A stretch of DNA of 64,000 nt from Pinus tabuliformis (lineage: Eukaryota > Streptophyta > Pinopsida > Pinales > Pinaceae). The DNA is taken from positions 950,086,327 through 950,150,326 of the forward strand of contig CM062817.1 in the NCBI GenBank assembly GCA_031772625.1, in the 5' to 3' direction. The translations under genes and the position numbers were made by a program. Every line of letters begins with the position of its first letter. The stretch's first letter is position 1. This document shows, piece after piece, positions 9,925-22,919 of this stretch. Below the pieces are notes generated by a model. That model did not search any database and had not been told where the DNA came from. It was given only the letters and a program-made list of their open reading frames with translations.

Positions 9925-11640
9925 ATTAGTTTGATTGCTTGTCTCTATTTGTTTGATTCATAAACGACAGACAGAGCCTAAAGTTAAGCCTTCCAGCCTT
10001 CGAACTGCATTTTCTATGCAAGTGAAAAGTAGATCAACGCTGCTTCATTCAATCTTCGGGTTTGTTTATGAGCTGAACAATTGACTTGCAAACATCCTAA
10101 GTGCCTTAGAGGTATCTTGAGTAACCTCATTAGATCAGCTCTATACTTTGTATTTATTGACTATCATTTGCTCGACCTAAATCCCTGGACTAAATTGCAA
10201 ACTGTGGCCAAAAACCAAGTTAAATTCTCGTTCCTTGACCATCGCACCCTCTCCTTTAGGAAATCTGGATGCATCGCACCTCCTGTGTGCATTAGGTGGG
10301 ATGCATCCCTGTTTCCCTGTGTTACGGGTGCAATGATCAGATAAGAATAGATCTGCCTCCAGATTTTGGTTTTTTCTTCACTGTCTTCAGTTTTATTCAA
10401 GAGTTTTTGCTTTCTGTGATCAGTAGACCACTGTTGAAACCCCTTTCTTTACATCATCCAACCTCTATTCTACAAAGAATTGTGAATGTTTTTATGTATT
10501 GTGTGCCATTTACAGTTCTCTTTTACAAAATAGTAGCTTAATTGAACTGTCATCTCTTGATTTGGAAGTGTCGCAAGTGTCGTTTTCAGTCAAGGAAAAG
10601 AATAATTCTCTTTTTGATAGTCGATTACACTGTTACTCTTGTATTTGATCTGAATTTATAAGTATTTCAAGTGTCGAAAGTAGTTTTCAATTCAAAATCG
10701 CAAAGTGTCGTCTTGCCTTCCTGTCGTTTTTTTGAAAAGAAAATCGTTAGTATTGTCGCTTTGAAAGAAGAAATGATTCAGATTTGTATTTTGCATTCTT
10801 TTTGTCATTCACACATTAACAAAGCGGAAAACAAATACATGCATGTGCATTTGCATTTAGACTACTTATTGATTTTGATTTAGGACATTGCATCTAGTGT
10901 GTGCTCTTTGCTCTATGTTGAAAGGATTTCATTTCTCTTTCCTTAGTAGCTAGGATTTTCATTGAAAAAAGAAGATTAAAGTACTGTTTATCATCTTAGA
11001 TTGCATTTTAGGAATTGTATATCTACATCACGCGGTGAACCTAAAAGTAAAATTTCTTAAGAAATATCAACTGTAAAATAAATTTAATGAACATAAAAAT
11101 GCTTTGGAACCTAACGCACAACATCTAGAAGTCTAGGCTAGAGACGTATTCCGGCGTCGTAAAGCTTGGTAACTGTCGCTTTCATCTAGGTTGGGTGATT
11201 CCTCCTCTTTGAGACGATAAGTGTCAGTAGAGACATGTGCTCCCACGTACTGTCGAGTATATATATTGGGAGACCACAATAGGCTATATCCTTTATCCTT
11301 AGGAAGCCATGTCTACTACCCTATCGATCACAATGCACTGAACCCAACATTCGGGAAGATTGATTGTCGTACCATAAAAAGTATTCTGCAGTTTTGCGAT
11401 TGGTTTGGTAATCCCTCTGTTATATTTCTAGAGCAGTCTTTTTCGTTCCTTTTCAGACTCCTTAAAGGAAAACGTCCATCTGAGCACTTGTCACTTCAGG
11501 CTCATTAAAAATCAAAGGCAACTAGAGTCATATTTAGCTTTTTCTCGACTCTTAAAAATTGAAAAAGCAAGTTATGTCAAAGCGTCTAAATTTTATTTTA
11601 ATTGGAATAAAATCACTGTTCCCTTTTTGGTCTTAGGTTA
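9925..11640 (+). other. long untranslated leader of the non-autonomous element
   Basis: About 1.7 kb with no frame longer than about 95 codons and no family match. A GC-rich cluster at 10240-10340 repeats GCATCGCACC/GGTGGGATGCATCC-like words. An intact relative would carry gag here; a deletion or replacement is likely. Confidence 0.5.
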
Positions 11641-11645
11641 AGAAA

Positions 11646-13201
11646 ATGGAGTCCACCAACCAAGGATTTCCCCTTGGGGGAAGTCCTAGTCCTTTCTCCT
11701 CTTGGGGAGATGTTGGTGCACCTCATATGGTAACATTTTCCCTTCCACGACTGACAATTGGCCTGCCGGTATGGCTTTTCTCGACCTCTGTCATTCGAGG
11801 CACCGTAATTCATGAACAATCGAATCAACAACTAGATGATACCAGAGTTCCCCCCCAACTTTCTACTTCGTTTATCTCTCCCTCTCCTTCTTCCTCTTCG
11901 CTTGGTAAAACTAAAAGCCAAGTAACTAAGAAGAAGAAGAATGGGAAGGAAAAGAAGAATAAGGATCCAACGGCAAAAGGGGGAAACCGCGCATCGTCTA
12001 GCGAAAATCAACACACTACACCATCCAAACCTAAATCTCCATGTGTCATCTGCAAAGGAGACCACTATCACCAAGATTGTCCTTGCATCCCATGAATCCT
12101 AAGGGACTGGTCTCCCCATTTGCATAATCTAGTGTCTTCAACCTCTGACAATCATGTTGAAAGTACACCATCAGCTAGTGAAAGCGAAGTCACCAGACAG
12201 AAAGGGAAATCTAAATTTCCTTGCAGACGGTGTGAAGGCGACCATTCCCTCCACTATTGTCCCTTCCTGGATGAAGCTAAAAGAGTCTTAGATAATCATC
12301 TTGTATCACCACAACAACTCCCTCCTGGGTACAAGAAACTCTTGCCGAATCCATCGCTAGTTGAAAATCCGACTGACCTACCTTTGGAGTCGGTCGAAGC
12401 ACCTATCATTGAAGATATACCCTCTAAGTCCACATCGTACCAAAGACAATAGGTCGAGATGGCAGTTGACTCCATCTTGACTTCAGAAGATTTACCTTCA
12501 AATGATACAGTCATCAGAGAGAATGAGAACGACACCGTTCAAATTCTTTTCGTAAACACAGACTCCGATGAACATCGGGACAATCTGCCCATTCCTTTAC
12601 TGCAGGAAGGAAATTCGTCAGAGTTGTATCGGGCCATTTATTCGGTCCCACCTCCAAGCAACCTATTCATTTCCTTCGATTGGAATCTACTAGGCAGACC
12701 CCGTTTACCATCTAATTTACCATTTCGAATCATAGTGCAAACTTACAAAATGGTAATGGTTGGTACCATCATATATGAAGGGGCTTCTGTGAGTATCCTT
12801 TCCTCAACTGCTTGGAAAGCGCTTGGTTCGCCATCGCTTTTGCCTAAATGCGATATTTGACAGGCTTCGATAAAGGAACCAGTCGGCCGTTAGGAATCCT
12901 TCCAAGTTTGCCTATAACTTTGAGAAGGAGAACTCTTTCTATTAATGTAATGGTAGTCCATGGACCTTTAGATTACAATCTACTCCTTGGGCATGACTAC
13001 ATTGATAGCATGGGAGCGGTCGTCTCCTCACTCTTTCGAGTAATGTGTTTTCCGCCTGAAGGCAGAGGTGTCCAGCTCGTAGACCAGCTTTCATTCCCCG
13101 GTTCACACATAGCTAATAGTCAAATTCCATCCCTAACAGGTTTTTTTGCACAAGGAATGTCTCATCAATATCCAGTCCGTCCACCTGATGAGCGTGAGTA
13201 A
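11646..13201 (+). pseudogene. nucleocapsid-protease polyprotein of the non-autonomous element
   Basis: One frame runs from ATG 11646 to about 12850, interrupted by TGA 12093-12095 and TAG 12450-12452, then shifts and ends at 13201. There is a basic Lys-rich stretch at about 11920-11970. Two Cys-His zinc knuckles follow: CVICKGDHYHQDC (about 12040-12078) and CRRCEGDHSLHYC (about 12222-12260). Then comes a retropepsin-like part with YEGASVSILSS (about 12775) and, in the shifted frame, DYNLLLGHDYIDSM (about 12973-13014). The catalytic Asp position reads Glu. The product would have packaged RNA and cleaved polyprotein. No capsid domain was recognised. Confidence 0.8.
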
Positions 13202-15620
13202 TTCGGTGGTCAAGACTGAAACCCAGGGGGCATGCACCTTGGCCTGCTTCGGCAGGAAAACTTCAGGTATATGGTAGGTTTCCATGGAGGGTATATGACT
13301 GGGCTAACACACCAGTCCATTTAGGAAAATGGGATTAGACCGAAATAAGATACCTCTATTAGAAGGTAGGCCTTTCGGGATAGAACAAATTTTTTGCCTG
13401 CAAATTGAAGGGTAACCTGGAAAGGTAGGCCTTTCCCAATAGAACAAGTGTTTTCTCTACAAATTGTGGGATAACCTTGGAAGTTCTACTTTGCTATGCT
13501 TGGGGGCATGAAAAACTTTTTGTGTGAAAGTGAAAAGTGACCATTTCTTTTCTTAGTTTGTGGGTTCTTAACCCTTTAAACTCGTAGGATTGGTTTTTCC
13601 TAACTTACATAATGAAAGGAGTCGGAGCATAATTTCGAATGGTGCAAGCTCCCTAAAGAATGAACCTATCGATGAGACATCCTTATTATACGACTGGCAC
13701 GAGCAATTTTACGCGAAGTTCAAGCTTGTTAAAAATTAAACCTAGCAATGAGCATATGTTCCACCAGAGTTTAAGCTCATTAAAAAATGAACCCAACTTC
13801 GGTAAATAACCATCGTGAATGCATTATCATCAGCTTTTGAGCCTTAGTCATGTTCTTACCATCACCTCCACTCTGTTGTTGTCGATCATTCACCTCCATT
13901 TGATTGTTTACCCCTTTTGAGGAACAGCTACGATGAGTGATCCTATTAGCCACCTTTTTACACTTTCATGATTGGAAAGTTCCAAACCTTACCTGGAACG
14001 AGCTGCTATCTGAAAACATCACTCGTTCCTCAAAAAACGAGTCTCCTTTAAGCTCTTTTCATTTGACTCGTAAAATATGAAAACATTGCCAAGTGATTGG
14101 CCTCTCCAGCTTGTTAAAGTGATTGGAAGTGCTATCCCTCCTCTAGATTTTAATCTTTTTGGACTTGGGGGAATTATTACAAAAAAAGATCGAGCGTTTG
14201 TCTTGTTCAGCTCCTTAAAACTATCAAAAAGTCATCCCTTTCGCATTGTTTTATACTTTTTCGGACTTAAGGGATTATGTTATGAAAAAGGAATATTGGA
14301 GTATTCTTTCTGTCTCTTTTCAGACTCTCTAAAATTGAAAAGGATTGAGTTATCCTTGTCGTTAAACTCGTTAAAACAATAGTGACAAACTTGTCCATTC
14401 AGACAAGAACGAGTTTCACTGTCACTAGGCTCGTTAAAACATAGCGATGGGTTTTCCCGAAGGGCAAATTATAGAACAAGAATATGTTATCCTCCTCAAC
14501 CTGAAAAAAATAAAGAGGTACTGGTTAGAAATGATTGGGGAAAATTGGGAAGAAAACTTGAAGATACTTTATTGGTAGCAGGTCGCTCTTGAACATGACA
14601 CTTTCACTCCATCATGATTGAGTTGGTTTGGGTTATTCCGTTCACTGGTCATATCACCGTTGGTCCACCGTACCATCCACTTTTTGGCTTAATTCTACCA
14701 ATCCATTTCAGTGTTGTCGATATGTTCAAGATAAGTCGCTCAGAGAATTCACCTACCCAGCTTGTGTCTCATCCACCACAATACCTTCACGCTTCATTGT
14801 TTCATGACAGCCATCCTAAACCTTGTATCATCATATCGTTTTCACCTCTACAAAATCATTTGCTCCATTCTGCATCGTAGATGTGGGATCCATTAATGCC
14901 CTCCTAAGACGGGTCACTTCTTGTCGACATCAGCTCATTATCCAAGAAGCCGAACTAGGGACAACCCTTCCAGTACCTTGAAGCTTGCGTGCCTCAATGG
15001 CAAGTTTCTCACTTCCGGCAATAGGTTTACACTAATGGCCTTCAACCGAAAGATTTTGCGTGGTGTTCAACATCAGCTCATGTATTCACACCACGTGAAT
15101 TGTACTGCAGTACCTTGAGGGTCATCATCATCATCAGTGATTACTCTCGCGTCTGTTAACAGATTACATCATTGGATGGTATTCAGGTGATGTCCTTCCA
15201 TGTTCGACATCAGAACATCTTTTCACATGGATCGACTTGTACTTTCGAGCGAAGATTGGACAAGCTTTGAAGACCCCGGATTTAGTTTCATCCATCCGGG
15301 CTGCGATATAATCAAGAAAATAAAGACATCAAATGTACATCATTGCTGCACAGATAATCATCCAAACTAAGGGATGATGGCTCTACCAGAATCATCAGTC
15401 TGCACACAGACGGTTGTCTGTCCTATGTACATGAAAATGAATTTATCAAGTTGAGCATGGGAATTCTCGCCTCAACTAGATCATGAAAATATTATGAAGA
15501 TAATGTATTGTATTGTATCTTATTACAGGTCACCTTCCAGTGCGAAAAACCTCGGATCCTCATTATAAAGCATTTCACCCGACATCAAAAGATTTACGAC
15601 CTCATGCTTTAGGGGGCAAC
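13202..15620 (+). other. non-coding 3' interior of the non-autonomous element
   Basis: About 2.4 kb where pol would be in a complete element. The frames present (14077-14382, 14614-14880, 14921-15118) have no RT, RNase H or integrase motif and look like chance openings. It carries the CTCnTTAAAA word cluster and the polypurine tract AGGGGGCAAC just before 15621. Confidence 0.7.
13645..14442 (+). repeat. interspersed short motif, about eight copies of a CTCnTTAAAA word
   Basis: Variants of a 10-14 base word recur in the non-coding 3' half: AGCTCCCTAAAGAA (13648), AGCTTGTTAAAAATT (13723), AGCTCATTAAAAAA (13774), AGCTTGTTAAAG (14108), AGCTCCTTAAAA (14209), GACTCTCTAAAATT (14323), AACTCGTTAAAACA (14365) and GGCTCGTTAAAACA (14428). 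Related words occur at 11455, 11499 and 11547. Each often follows a GAGC/CGAG word. Spacing is irregular, so this is not a simple tandem array. Confidence 0.6.
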
Positions 15621-16659
15621 TGTTATAGACATATTTGGGCACTACAACCCCAATCACATATGTCCATAAACCAAGGGCTTCTAAGTCCCTAAAAGTGTTG
15701 TTTCATACCCTAAAGGAGCAAGGTCAGCTGATTACATCATCTCCTAGAAGTTCTCCATGAAAAGCTACATAGAACTAGTCAAAGTAAGACCATACAGATT
15801 GCCCAGTGCTAAAGGTGCAATGCATCTCACCTGCCACATGAAAAAAGTGCGATGCATACTGGAAAGCCATTCTATAGGGTGCGATGAGAAAGAGTAGACA
15901 AATGGCACAAGCAGTTTTCTAGGTGGAAATCCAGAGAATCTTCTAGAAACTGCTCATTTGACACTTGCCTCTCTAAGTTCGCCCAGGGATGAGTAAGAGA
16001 TCTAAAATCTCCATGTAGAACCAGGAACTATCAGAGAGATGACACTAATCAAAATCCCAGAAGCTGACTCACCCCCTGCAAATATCTATAAATGGATCCC
16101 TCATCCAAGAGATCTGAATGTTGGAATTTGGTAATTTGCAAAGAGGTGATGCTGGTTTCTATTTGAAGACATTGTTGGGTGATCTTGCTTTGTGTGAGGT
16201 GAAGAGGGCTTTCAAGCTGGGAGGATGGCGCTGGGTCAGACCAAGTGGTTGTAATCCTCTCTTCTATGGCTTTTACTAATAAAGCCATTTGATTTTTCTT
16301 CCATATTCTTGTGTATCTCTGAATATTGTGTTGTTATATGCATTTATATGGTCAATGTATATCTGATCCTATATTGTTTACAGTGAAAGATCTCTATGCT
16401 TTGATGGTATTATGCTTCTGTGAATCTACAGGTGATCTTTGAAGTTGGACAAGTAAGGAAGCAATGGCGAGATTCTGTCAAAGGGGAAAGGAAATAAGCA
16501 AGGAGCCAAGCAGAAGACCGAGGTTGGTACTCTCTACTTCTTTCTCATCTCTCTCTCGTAAAAGGAAAAACAAGTGACTTTAATCTGTTTGCTTCTAAGA
16601 TAGCTACCTATCTTAGTGGTACTAGCAGCTCTGAATAGACACTAGATTTCCCGATAACG
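15621..16659 (+). repeat. 3' LTR of the non-autonomous element
   Basis: Same length as the 5' LTR and alignable throughout with scattered substitutions. The last bases read CCGATAACG instead of CTGATAACA, so the terminal A has changed to G. It is followed immediately by the GTCTA duplication. Confidence 0.95.
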
Positions 16660-16664
16660 GTCTA

Positions 16665-16962
16665 GAGAATAAAATTTGATAATAGAGAGGAATAAATGGA
16701 CTAATTCATTTTTTGTAAATTAATTATTCAAAATAGCCCATAGGGGCATCTTAATTGGGAAGTATGATATAAAACATAAGATTCATTGTTCAAAACACAT
16801 ATAGAAAAAGAAAAAAAGAAAACTCATCTATTAAAAATGATTAGGGAGGCCATAAAGAAATGATAAAAAAAATCAATTTTTAATAGGTTTCTTTGTTTTA
16901 CAAAAGTACTATGTGAATGATTTTTTAACTTCTTTTTTTTTCCTAAATAAGAAAGCTAAGAA

Positions 16963-16997
<35 letters not shown>

Positions 16998-17008
16998 TTT
17001 AATTGAAT
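16665..17008. other. AT-rich flank with (TA)n tract
   Basis: No gene is visible. A (TA)n run lies at about 16967-16993, just left of the LINE target duplication (17009-17027). Confidence 0.6.
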
Positions 17009-17025
17009 GAAAAATATGATTAACC

Positions 17026-18076
17026 ATGGAATGTAACGGAGAGAACGGGGAGCCAAAGCGATTAGCCAGGGTTTTAGGAAGTTGCAGAAGATCGTTTCTA
17101 ATGGAGGGCGTAAGAGGAGGAAGCTTGCCTCCCTCCAATAGAGACGCAACAACTAGCAAAGGCAAGACACCGATGATGAGTAGAAAAGGTTTTTGCGGAT
17201 GGCAGGAATAGGGATAATGATAAGGAGACTGATGGGAAGAAGACCAAGGAAAACAGTAGCACAAAGGACAAGGAGGAAGAAGACAAAAGTCAGGATTCAA
17301 GAGATAAAAAACAAAAGGGACCCTACAAACCAAAAGTAGAAGTCACTCCTAGAATAATATTAAATGACCCTACTATGCAAGCGCACATGGAGCACACGGG
17401 GACCTATGCCATTATTTGTAAACTCATGGGACTATGGCCCACTAAAAAAGCTTTACAGACATGGATTAAGTATCACTGGAAACCCAAAGGAAGCATTGAC
17501 CTACATCTTGGGTCAAAGGGATTCTTCACAGTGGTGTTCTCAAACATCGAACATAAAGACAAAATATTTGAAGGAGGATCCTACTTTTATGCAGCAACCA
17601 GTCTCTATATGAGGCCTTGGAAGATGAACTTTGTCCCAGAGCGGGAAACTTTTACTTCAGTTCTTGTTTGGGTAAGGCTCTATTCTCTACCTCTGGATTA
17701 TTGGCAAACAGAATCACTAGCTGCCATTGGCAATAAACTAGGGCATTTTGTCAAAGCTTCTGAAGCCACAAGAAGAGGAAAATATACCTCCTTTGCAAGG
17801 ATATGTGTGGAAATGGATCTATCAGGAGCTCTTTCGGATGAAGTTATCTTGGAAGTTTTTGATGAGGAGTGGGTGCAAGCTGTGGACTACGAGCATATCC
17901 CATTCAGATGCCGTAGATGCCATGAGCATGGACATTTGTTCAGAGACTGCCCTCTCAGTAAAGCAGATAACAAAGGGAAACCTAAGACAATGAAGGAGAC
18001 TGAAAGCTTTCAGAAAGTGGCAAGTAGAGGAAAAGGGGGAAAAAGGGGGCTAAAGCAACAACTCAGTGAGGGGTAG
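17026..18076 (+). pseudogene. LINE-1 ORF1 protein, frameshifted
   Basis: ORF1 proteins of plant L1 elements bind the element RNA. The ATG at 17026-17028 overlaps the target duplication. Its frame stops after 61 codons, and a frameshift near 17190-17215 leads into the main frame, which runs to TAG 18074-18076. A charged Lys/Glu/Asp linker precedes the DUF4283-like domain (about 17370-17880, including MRPWKMNF and VLVWVRLYSLPLDYW). The zinc knuckle CRRCHEHGHLFRDC is at 17909-17950, followed by a basic tail. The same frame continues with further stops toward 18630, so the original protein was longer. Confidence 0.85.
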
Positions 18077-18636
18077 AAGGTCAGTCAAAACAAGTTTCAA
18101 GTGCTGGAAGAGAATGAAGAAATCATGAGAGAAAACTAATCTCAGTAGGAAGGTCCTAATGAAAAAGAGAAGGAAGAAGACAACAAACATTCTCAAGACA
18201 TTGGTTATCAAAAAGAGACGATGATGAATGAAACAGAAATGGAGATGGACCAAGAAATGACCCAAAGTGAAATAGATCTGGAAGATCATGAACTATAGGA
18301 AATTCTCAACAAGGAAAACCTGGTTCTGGAAGGATTCTTGATGCAGGGAACCAAGGGAGATATAGACTCACTGACCCAAGAAGAATGCAACGCAATATAG
18401 CAGTTGTTTTTATGGAAAACTCATGAAAGAGGGATGAATAAAGGGAAAAACATTCACAAGCAACAACACAGAGGTGTGAAAACTATGAAATCAACTCCAG
18501 GATTAGCGACTAGAAATCCAGGAAAGAAGAGGGGCAGGAAAAAGAAAAATGAGCTCTTGATGGAGTGTGGAAGGCTAATGATAGATTCGGGCAAGTTGAA
18601 AGACCTAACCAGTTACTCCTTTACAAATTTTTAATT

Positions 18637-21600
18637 ATGAAGTTCATATCTTTGAACATCAGAGGTCTAGGTAGTAAAAGAAAACAAAGAATGCTAAGTA
18701 ACAAAATGAAACTATAAATGCTGGACATAATCTTCATTTTGGAAAAAAAATTCTCTATTCAGAAATTAAAACAAATCCATAGTAAATGGCTTAACATATT
18801 TGAGTTTCTAGAAGTAAAAGTAGAAAACACAGCGGGGGGCATTCTAACTCTATGGGATCCACAAAAAGTTAGCTTAATAGATGCGGAGGCATCAAGAAAT
18901 TACTTATCAGTAATTATTCAACCAGTAGGGGTTTCACATACCTTCCTGTTCACAAGCATATATGGGCCTCAAAGAATAGAGGAGAAACTCAGGTTTCTTG
19001 AATCCCTGGTTGATCTTAGAAGCAAACATGAAAAAATTCCATGGGTTAAGGGATGAGATTTTAACATGATTAAATCTTTTTCGGAAAAAAAAAGGAGGTA
19101 CCAGACTGCTAAGTAAAGATTCCATAGCATTCCAAACCTTCACAAATGATATGAAACTGGTGGACTCTGAAACGCACAATGGCCTTTTCACTTGGAACAA
19201 TAAAAGAGGAGGTGAGGCACAGGTCACCTCCAAGTTAGATAAATTTTTTATTTCAGAGGAGCTTATGCTCACAAACAGAGAAATGACAGCTAGTGTTCTC
19301 CCCTTTAGGGGGTCTGATCACTGGCCTATTCAATTAGAAATCAAGCGGATCAATTCTCCTAGGAATAGACCCTTCAGATTTGAGAATATCTAGCTCACCC
19401 ACCCAGATTTCATTAGAAACATTGAAAAATGGTGGTCCAAAGATTTTCAGATCCAGGGCACTAAAATGTTCCTCCTTCATAAAGGACTCAAGCACATGAA
19501 ACTCAGGCTCAAAGAATGGAACAAGAAGGAGTTTGGTAACATTTTTGTGGACAAAAAATTAGTGGAAATCAAACTTCAGGAACTCAATCAAGCACTGATC
19601 ACGGATGGTTTTGATAAAGTCAAAAGTGAGCAAGCTGATAAATACCATCAAGAATGGGCGAAATTATGCAAACAAGAGGAAATCTTTTGGAGACAAAAGT
19701 CTCAAGTTCAATTGCTTAAAGAAGGGGAACGTAATACCAGATTTTTCCATAGATCCACCATTGCCAATAGAGCTCACAATAGAATCTATTCGATATTGAA
19801 TGAAAATGGGGAGCTTCAAACCTCTCATAAGGATATTGAAACTTTGTTGGTACAACATTTCAGAAGCATCACTGAGGAAAAAAATCTAAACAGAGAGCAA
19901 TGCATCAAGGAAATTACAAAAAATATCTCCAAGCTGGTGTCTAGAGAGGACAATTTTAATCTGAATAAACCAGTAATCGAAGAAGAAGTTAGTGAAGTTA
20001 TTAAAGACATGCAAAATGGCAAAGCTCCAGGACAAGATGGTTTCAATGTAGACTTTTTTAAGGCCCGCTGGAACATTGTCGAACAAGATATATTGAATGT
20101 TGTGGAGGACTCCAGAAGAAACAGGACCATTCTGAAAGCCCTCAACACCTCCTTCATCTTCCTGATCCCCAAACAAGATTTAGCCCTGACTGCTGATAAG
20201 TTCAGACCCATTGCTTTATGCAATATGGTTTACAAAATTTATCCAAGGTTTTGGCTATTAGACTCAAACCTCTACTTCCTTCTTTAATTTTAGGGGAAGA
20301 ATCTGGTTATGTGGAAGGTAGACAAATCCTAAATAACATTATTCAGGCCAATGAAGTAGTTCACACGCTAACCAGCAAGAGGCAGGCTTGTATGATTATG
20401 CAATTAGATATTGCCAAAGCTTATGACAAGGTGAATTCGATCTATGTCAAGAAGGTCCTTACTACTTTTGGGTTCGATCACAAATGGGTTAGATGGGTTA
20501 TGGCTCTGGTAACTTCTTCCAGCTTTTCGATTTTGGTGAATGGTTCGCCCTCAGAGATCTTCACTCCTTCTGGAGGCCTCAAGTAGGGACACCCTCTCCC
20601 TCCCTTTCTCTTTATCGTCATGATGGAAGGACTGGGCAAGTCCATTAAACAAGACAAAGCTTTAGGAAAAATTAAGGGCCTTCAATTAACGGAGAATGGT
20701 TAGGCAATGACTCACCAACAATTTGTCGATGACACCATGCTGCAAGGAATCCCCACAGTCAAAGAAGCTTTGCATACAAACAAATCCTAAATGACTTTGC
20801 CTTGGCTACAGGTATGAAAGTTAATCTCTCCAAATCTAAAATATTTTTATTTAATACTAACATTGCAATTCAGAGAAATATCTCCAGAATTCTGGGTTTT
20901 CAAAGGGATTCGCTCCCTTCAAAGTATTTGGGAATTCCCCTTACATCCAAACCATTTCACAAAAGTATTTGGGAACCGGTGCTCAACAAGATGCAAGACA
21001 CAGTCAAAAAATGGATTATCAGATCATTGAACCTAGCTGGTAGGTTGATTCTGACAAAGGCTGTTCTGCAATCAATCCCTATGTTCTTTTTATCAGGCCT
21101 CCTAGCCCCCAAATGTGTGTTACAGCAATTCAGGAATATCCAGAGAGATTTCCTTTGGGGCAATGAGGAAACAAGGAAGAAATGGGCCCTTGTTTCTTGG
21201 GATAAAATCTGTAAACCCAAGAGTCACAGAGGCCTAGGCTTAGATGATTAGGATATTCTGAGTAAAGTTTTGGGAGCCAAGCTCTGGTGGAGATGGGTTA
21301 AAGAACCAAAAGCTCAATGGGCTAAGACCTGGAAAGAAAAATATGCAAGTTTCTGCCAAACAAGAGATCTCATAATAATGTCAAGAAACATAAAACGCTC
21401 TTATATCTGGAATAAATCCTGGGAAAACAGAATCCTAGTACAAAACAACAGTTCCTGGGAAATTAGAGAAGGAGATCTAGCCCTCTTCTAGGAAGACAAA
21501 TGGAAACAAGAACCAATGTTGTTAAGAGAGGACTTTATGAGCCTCAAGCAAGAAACAGACTCTCAAGGATTAATCAAAGTTAAATATTTCTGGAATCTTC

Positions 21601-22919
21601 CTCACAACTCTGGAAAATGGAGAAACTGGAGAAGCATAGACTGCAGAGATGACAGTCCCATAAAAACAAAAGAAAGACACTCATGAGTATATTAAAACAA
21701 AGGAAGATCTTGGTAACAGAGGGACATGATCAGTTAAGATAGGGCCTTAATAAATAAGGTACCTTTAAACTTAGGGAAGCTAAAATAATCATCCTTAACC
21801 TTGATTCCTGTGTTCCGGTAAAATCCTGGCAACAACTTTGGAGCCACCAAGGGTGGATGAAGATCAAGCTATTCATGTGGTTAGTTCATCACAAGAAAAT
21901 ATTAACTTGGGACAATATTTGGAAAGGGGGGGTTATTGGGCCTTCTAGATGTTAGCTATGTGAAGCTCAAGAGGAAAAAATGGAGCACATTCTCAACATC
22001 TGCACATTCACCACTTGGTTGTGGGATTCTTTTGCCACCATTTTTATATAGTCTGACAGAGATGAAGAAAGTATAATTAATACCCTAAACAAGTGGAGAA
22101 GAAAATTTTCGGAGAATGAGCTCCTTAATTTGGTCTGGGCCTTTACACCAAGCTTCATTATCTAGAATGTTTGGAAAGGAAGGAATATAAGAATTTTCAA
22201 TGAAGAAAAAATTATTCCTCTTCGCCACTGTCCGAAATTATCCCAAGAACCCTCCCACTGAGAATGAGTTGAGAACTCTCATGCAACTGGGTATGCATGA
22301 GATAATTCCCCGTGGACAATGCAGAAAGGAAAAATATTTGGAAACGGAAAAGGATTTCTGGCATCCTCCACTGAAAGGTTATCTGAAATGCAATATTGAT
22401 GGTGCTTCAAAATGCAACCCTGGAACAACTGGTTATGGAGGAGTGTTAAGAGACAAAGCAGGAAACATCATCTTTGTTTTCCACTGCCATTTAGGTAAAG
22501 CCACCAACAACATGGCTAAATTAATGGCATTGGAACATTGTCTAGAGCTTCTGAAACTGAGTCATAGCTCAAATGTCATTATAGAAGTAGATTTATAGAT
22601 CTCCATTAACGCGGTCAAGAGAATCAGTTGTGGAACAATGCTAGAAAAGGTCTCAAAACATTGGAGACTAATTCAAGTGTATGAGAGAATTCAAAATCAT
22701 CTCCTGAGTCTTCGAACTATTAGTTTCAACCATGTTCGACGAAAAGCCAATAAACTAGCGAATACACTGGCCAACCAAGGAGTGATTAATTCAGAGTGCA
22801 GGATTGAGATGAAGTGGCAGGAGACACCTCAGAGCAGATTAAAAGCTCTTTGCAATGAACAAGTGGTAGAGGACAGAGAAATTTTTAGATATTGGGCCAG
22901 AGTGAAAGGTTCGGAATGA
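18637..22919 (+). pseudogene. LINE-1 ORF2: endonuclease, reverse transcriptase, RNase H, broken
   Basis: The endonuclease opens MKFISLNIRGLGSKRK at 18637, with SIYGP and SDHWPIQLE (about 19315) later. RT follows: GKAPGQDGFN (about 20020), FIFLIPKQD, LDIAKAYDKVN (about 20404), SGGLK-stop-GHPLP (TAG for Gln), and the active-site FVDD at 20722-20733. A plant-type RNase H is at about 22380-22780: NIDGASKCNPG, then NNMAKLMALEHCLELL where the family Glu is Lys, then FNHVRRKANKLAN. Stops and frameshifts split it into about eight pieces. The last frame ends at 22917-22919. Confidence 0.92.

Larger units (their letters stand above)
8862..16659 (+). mobile_element. complete non-autonomous LTR retrotransposon (Ogre/Tat-type primer site)
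   Basis: Two 1039-bp LTRs flank a 5.7-kb interior, and the element is bracketed by a perfect GTCTA duplication (8857-8861 and 16660-16664). A primer-binding site follows the 5' LTR, and AGGGGGCAAC precedes the 3' LTR. The interior codes only for a nucleocapsid-like and protease-like protein. No RT, RNase H or integrase is visible in any frame, so it must have depended on a partner element. The LTRs differ by scattered substitutions, so insertion is moderately old. Confidence 0.93.

Noticed and set aside
19825..20223. 132-codon minus-strand frame inside LINE 1
   Set aside because: Lies opposite the RT coding strand, where motifs are clear. It is a shadow of that frame.
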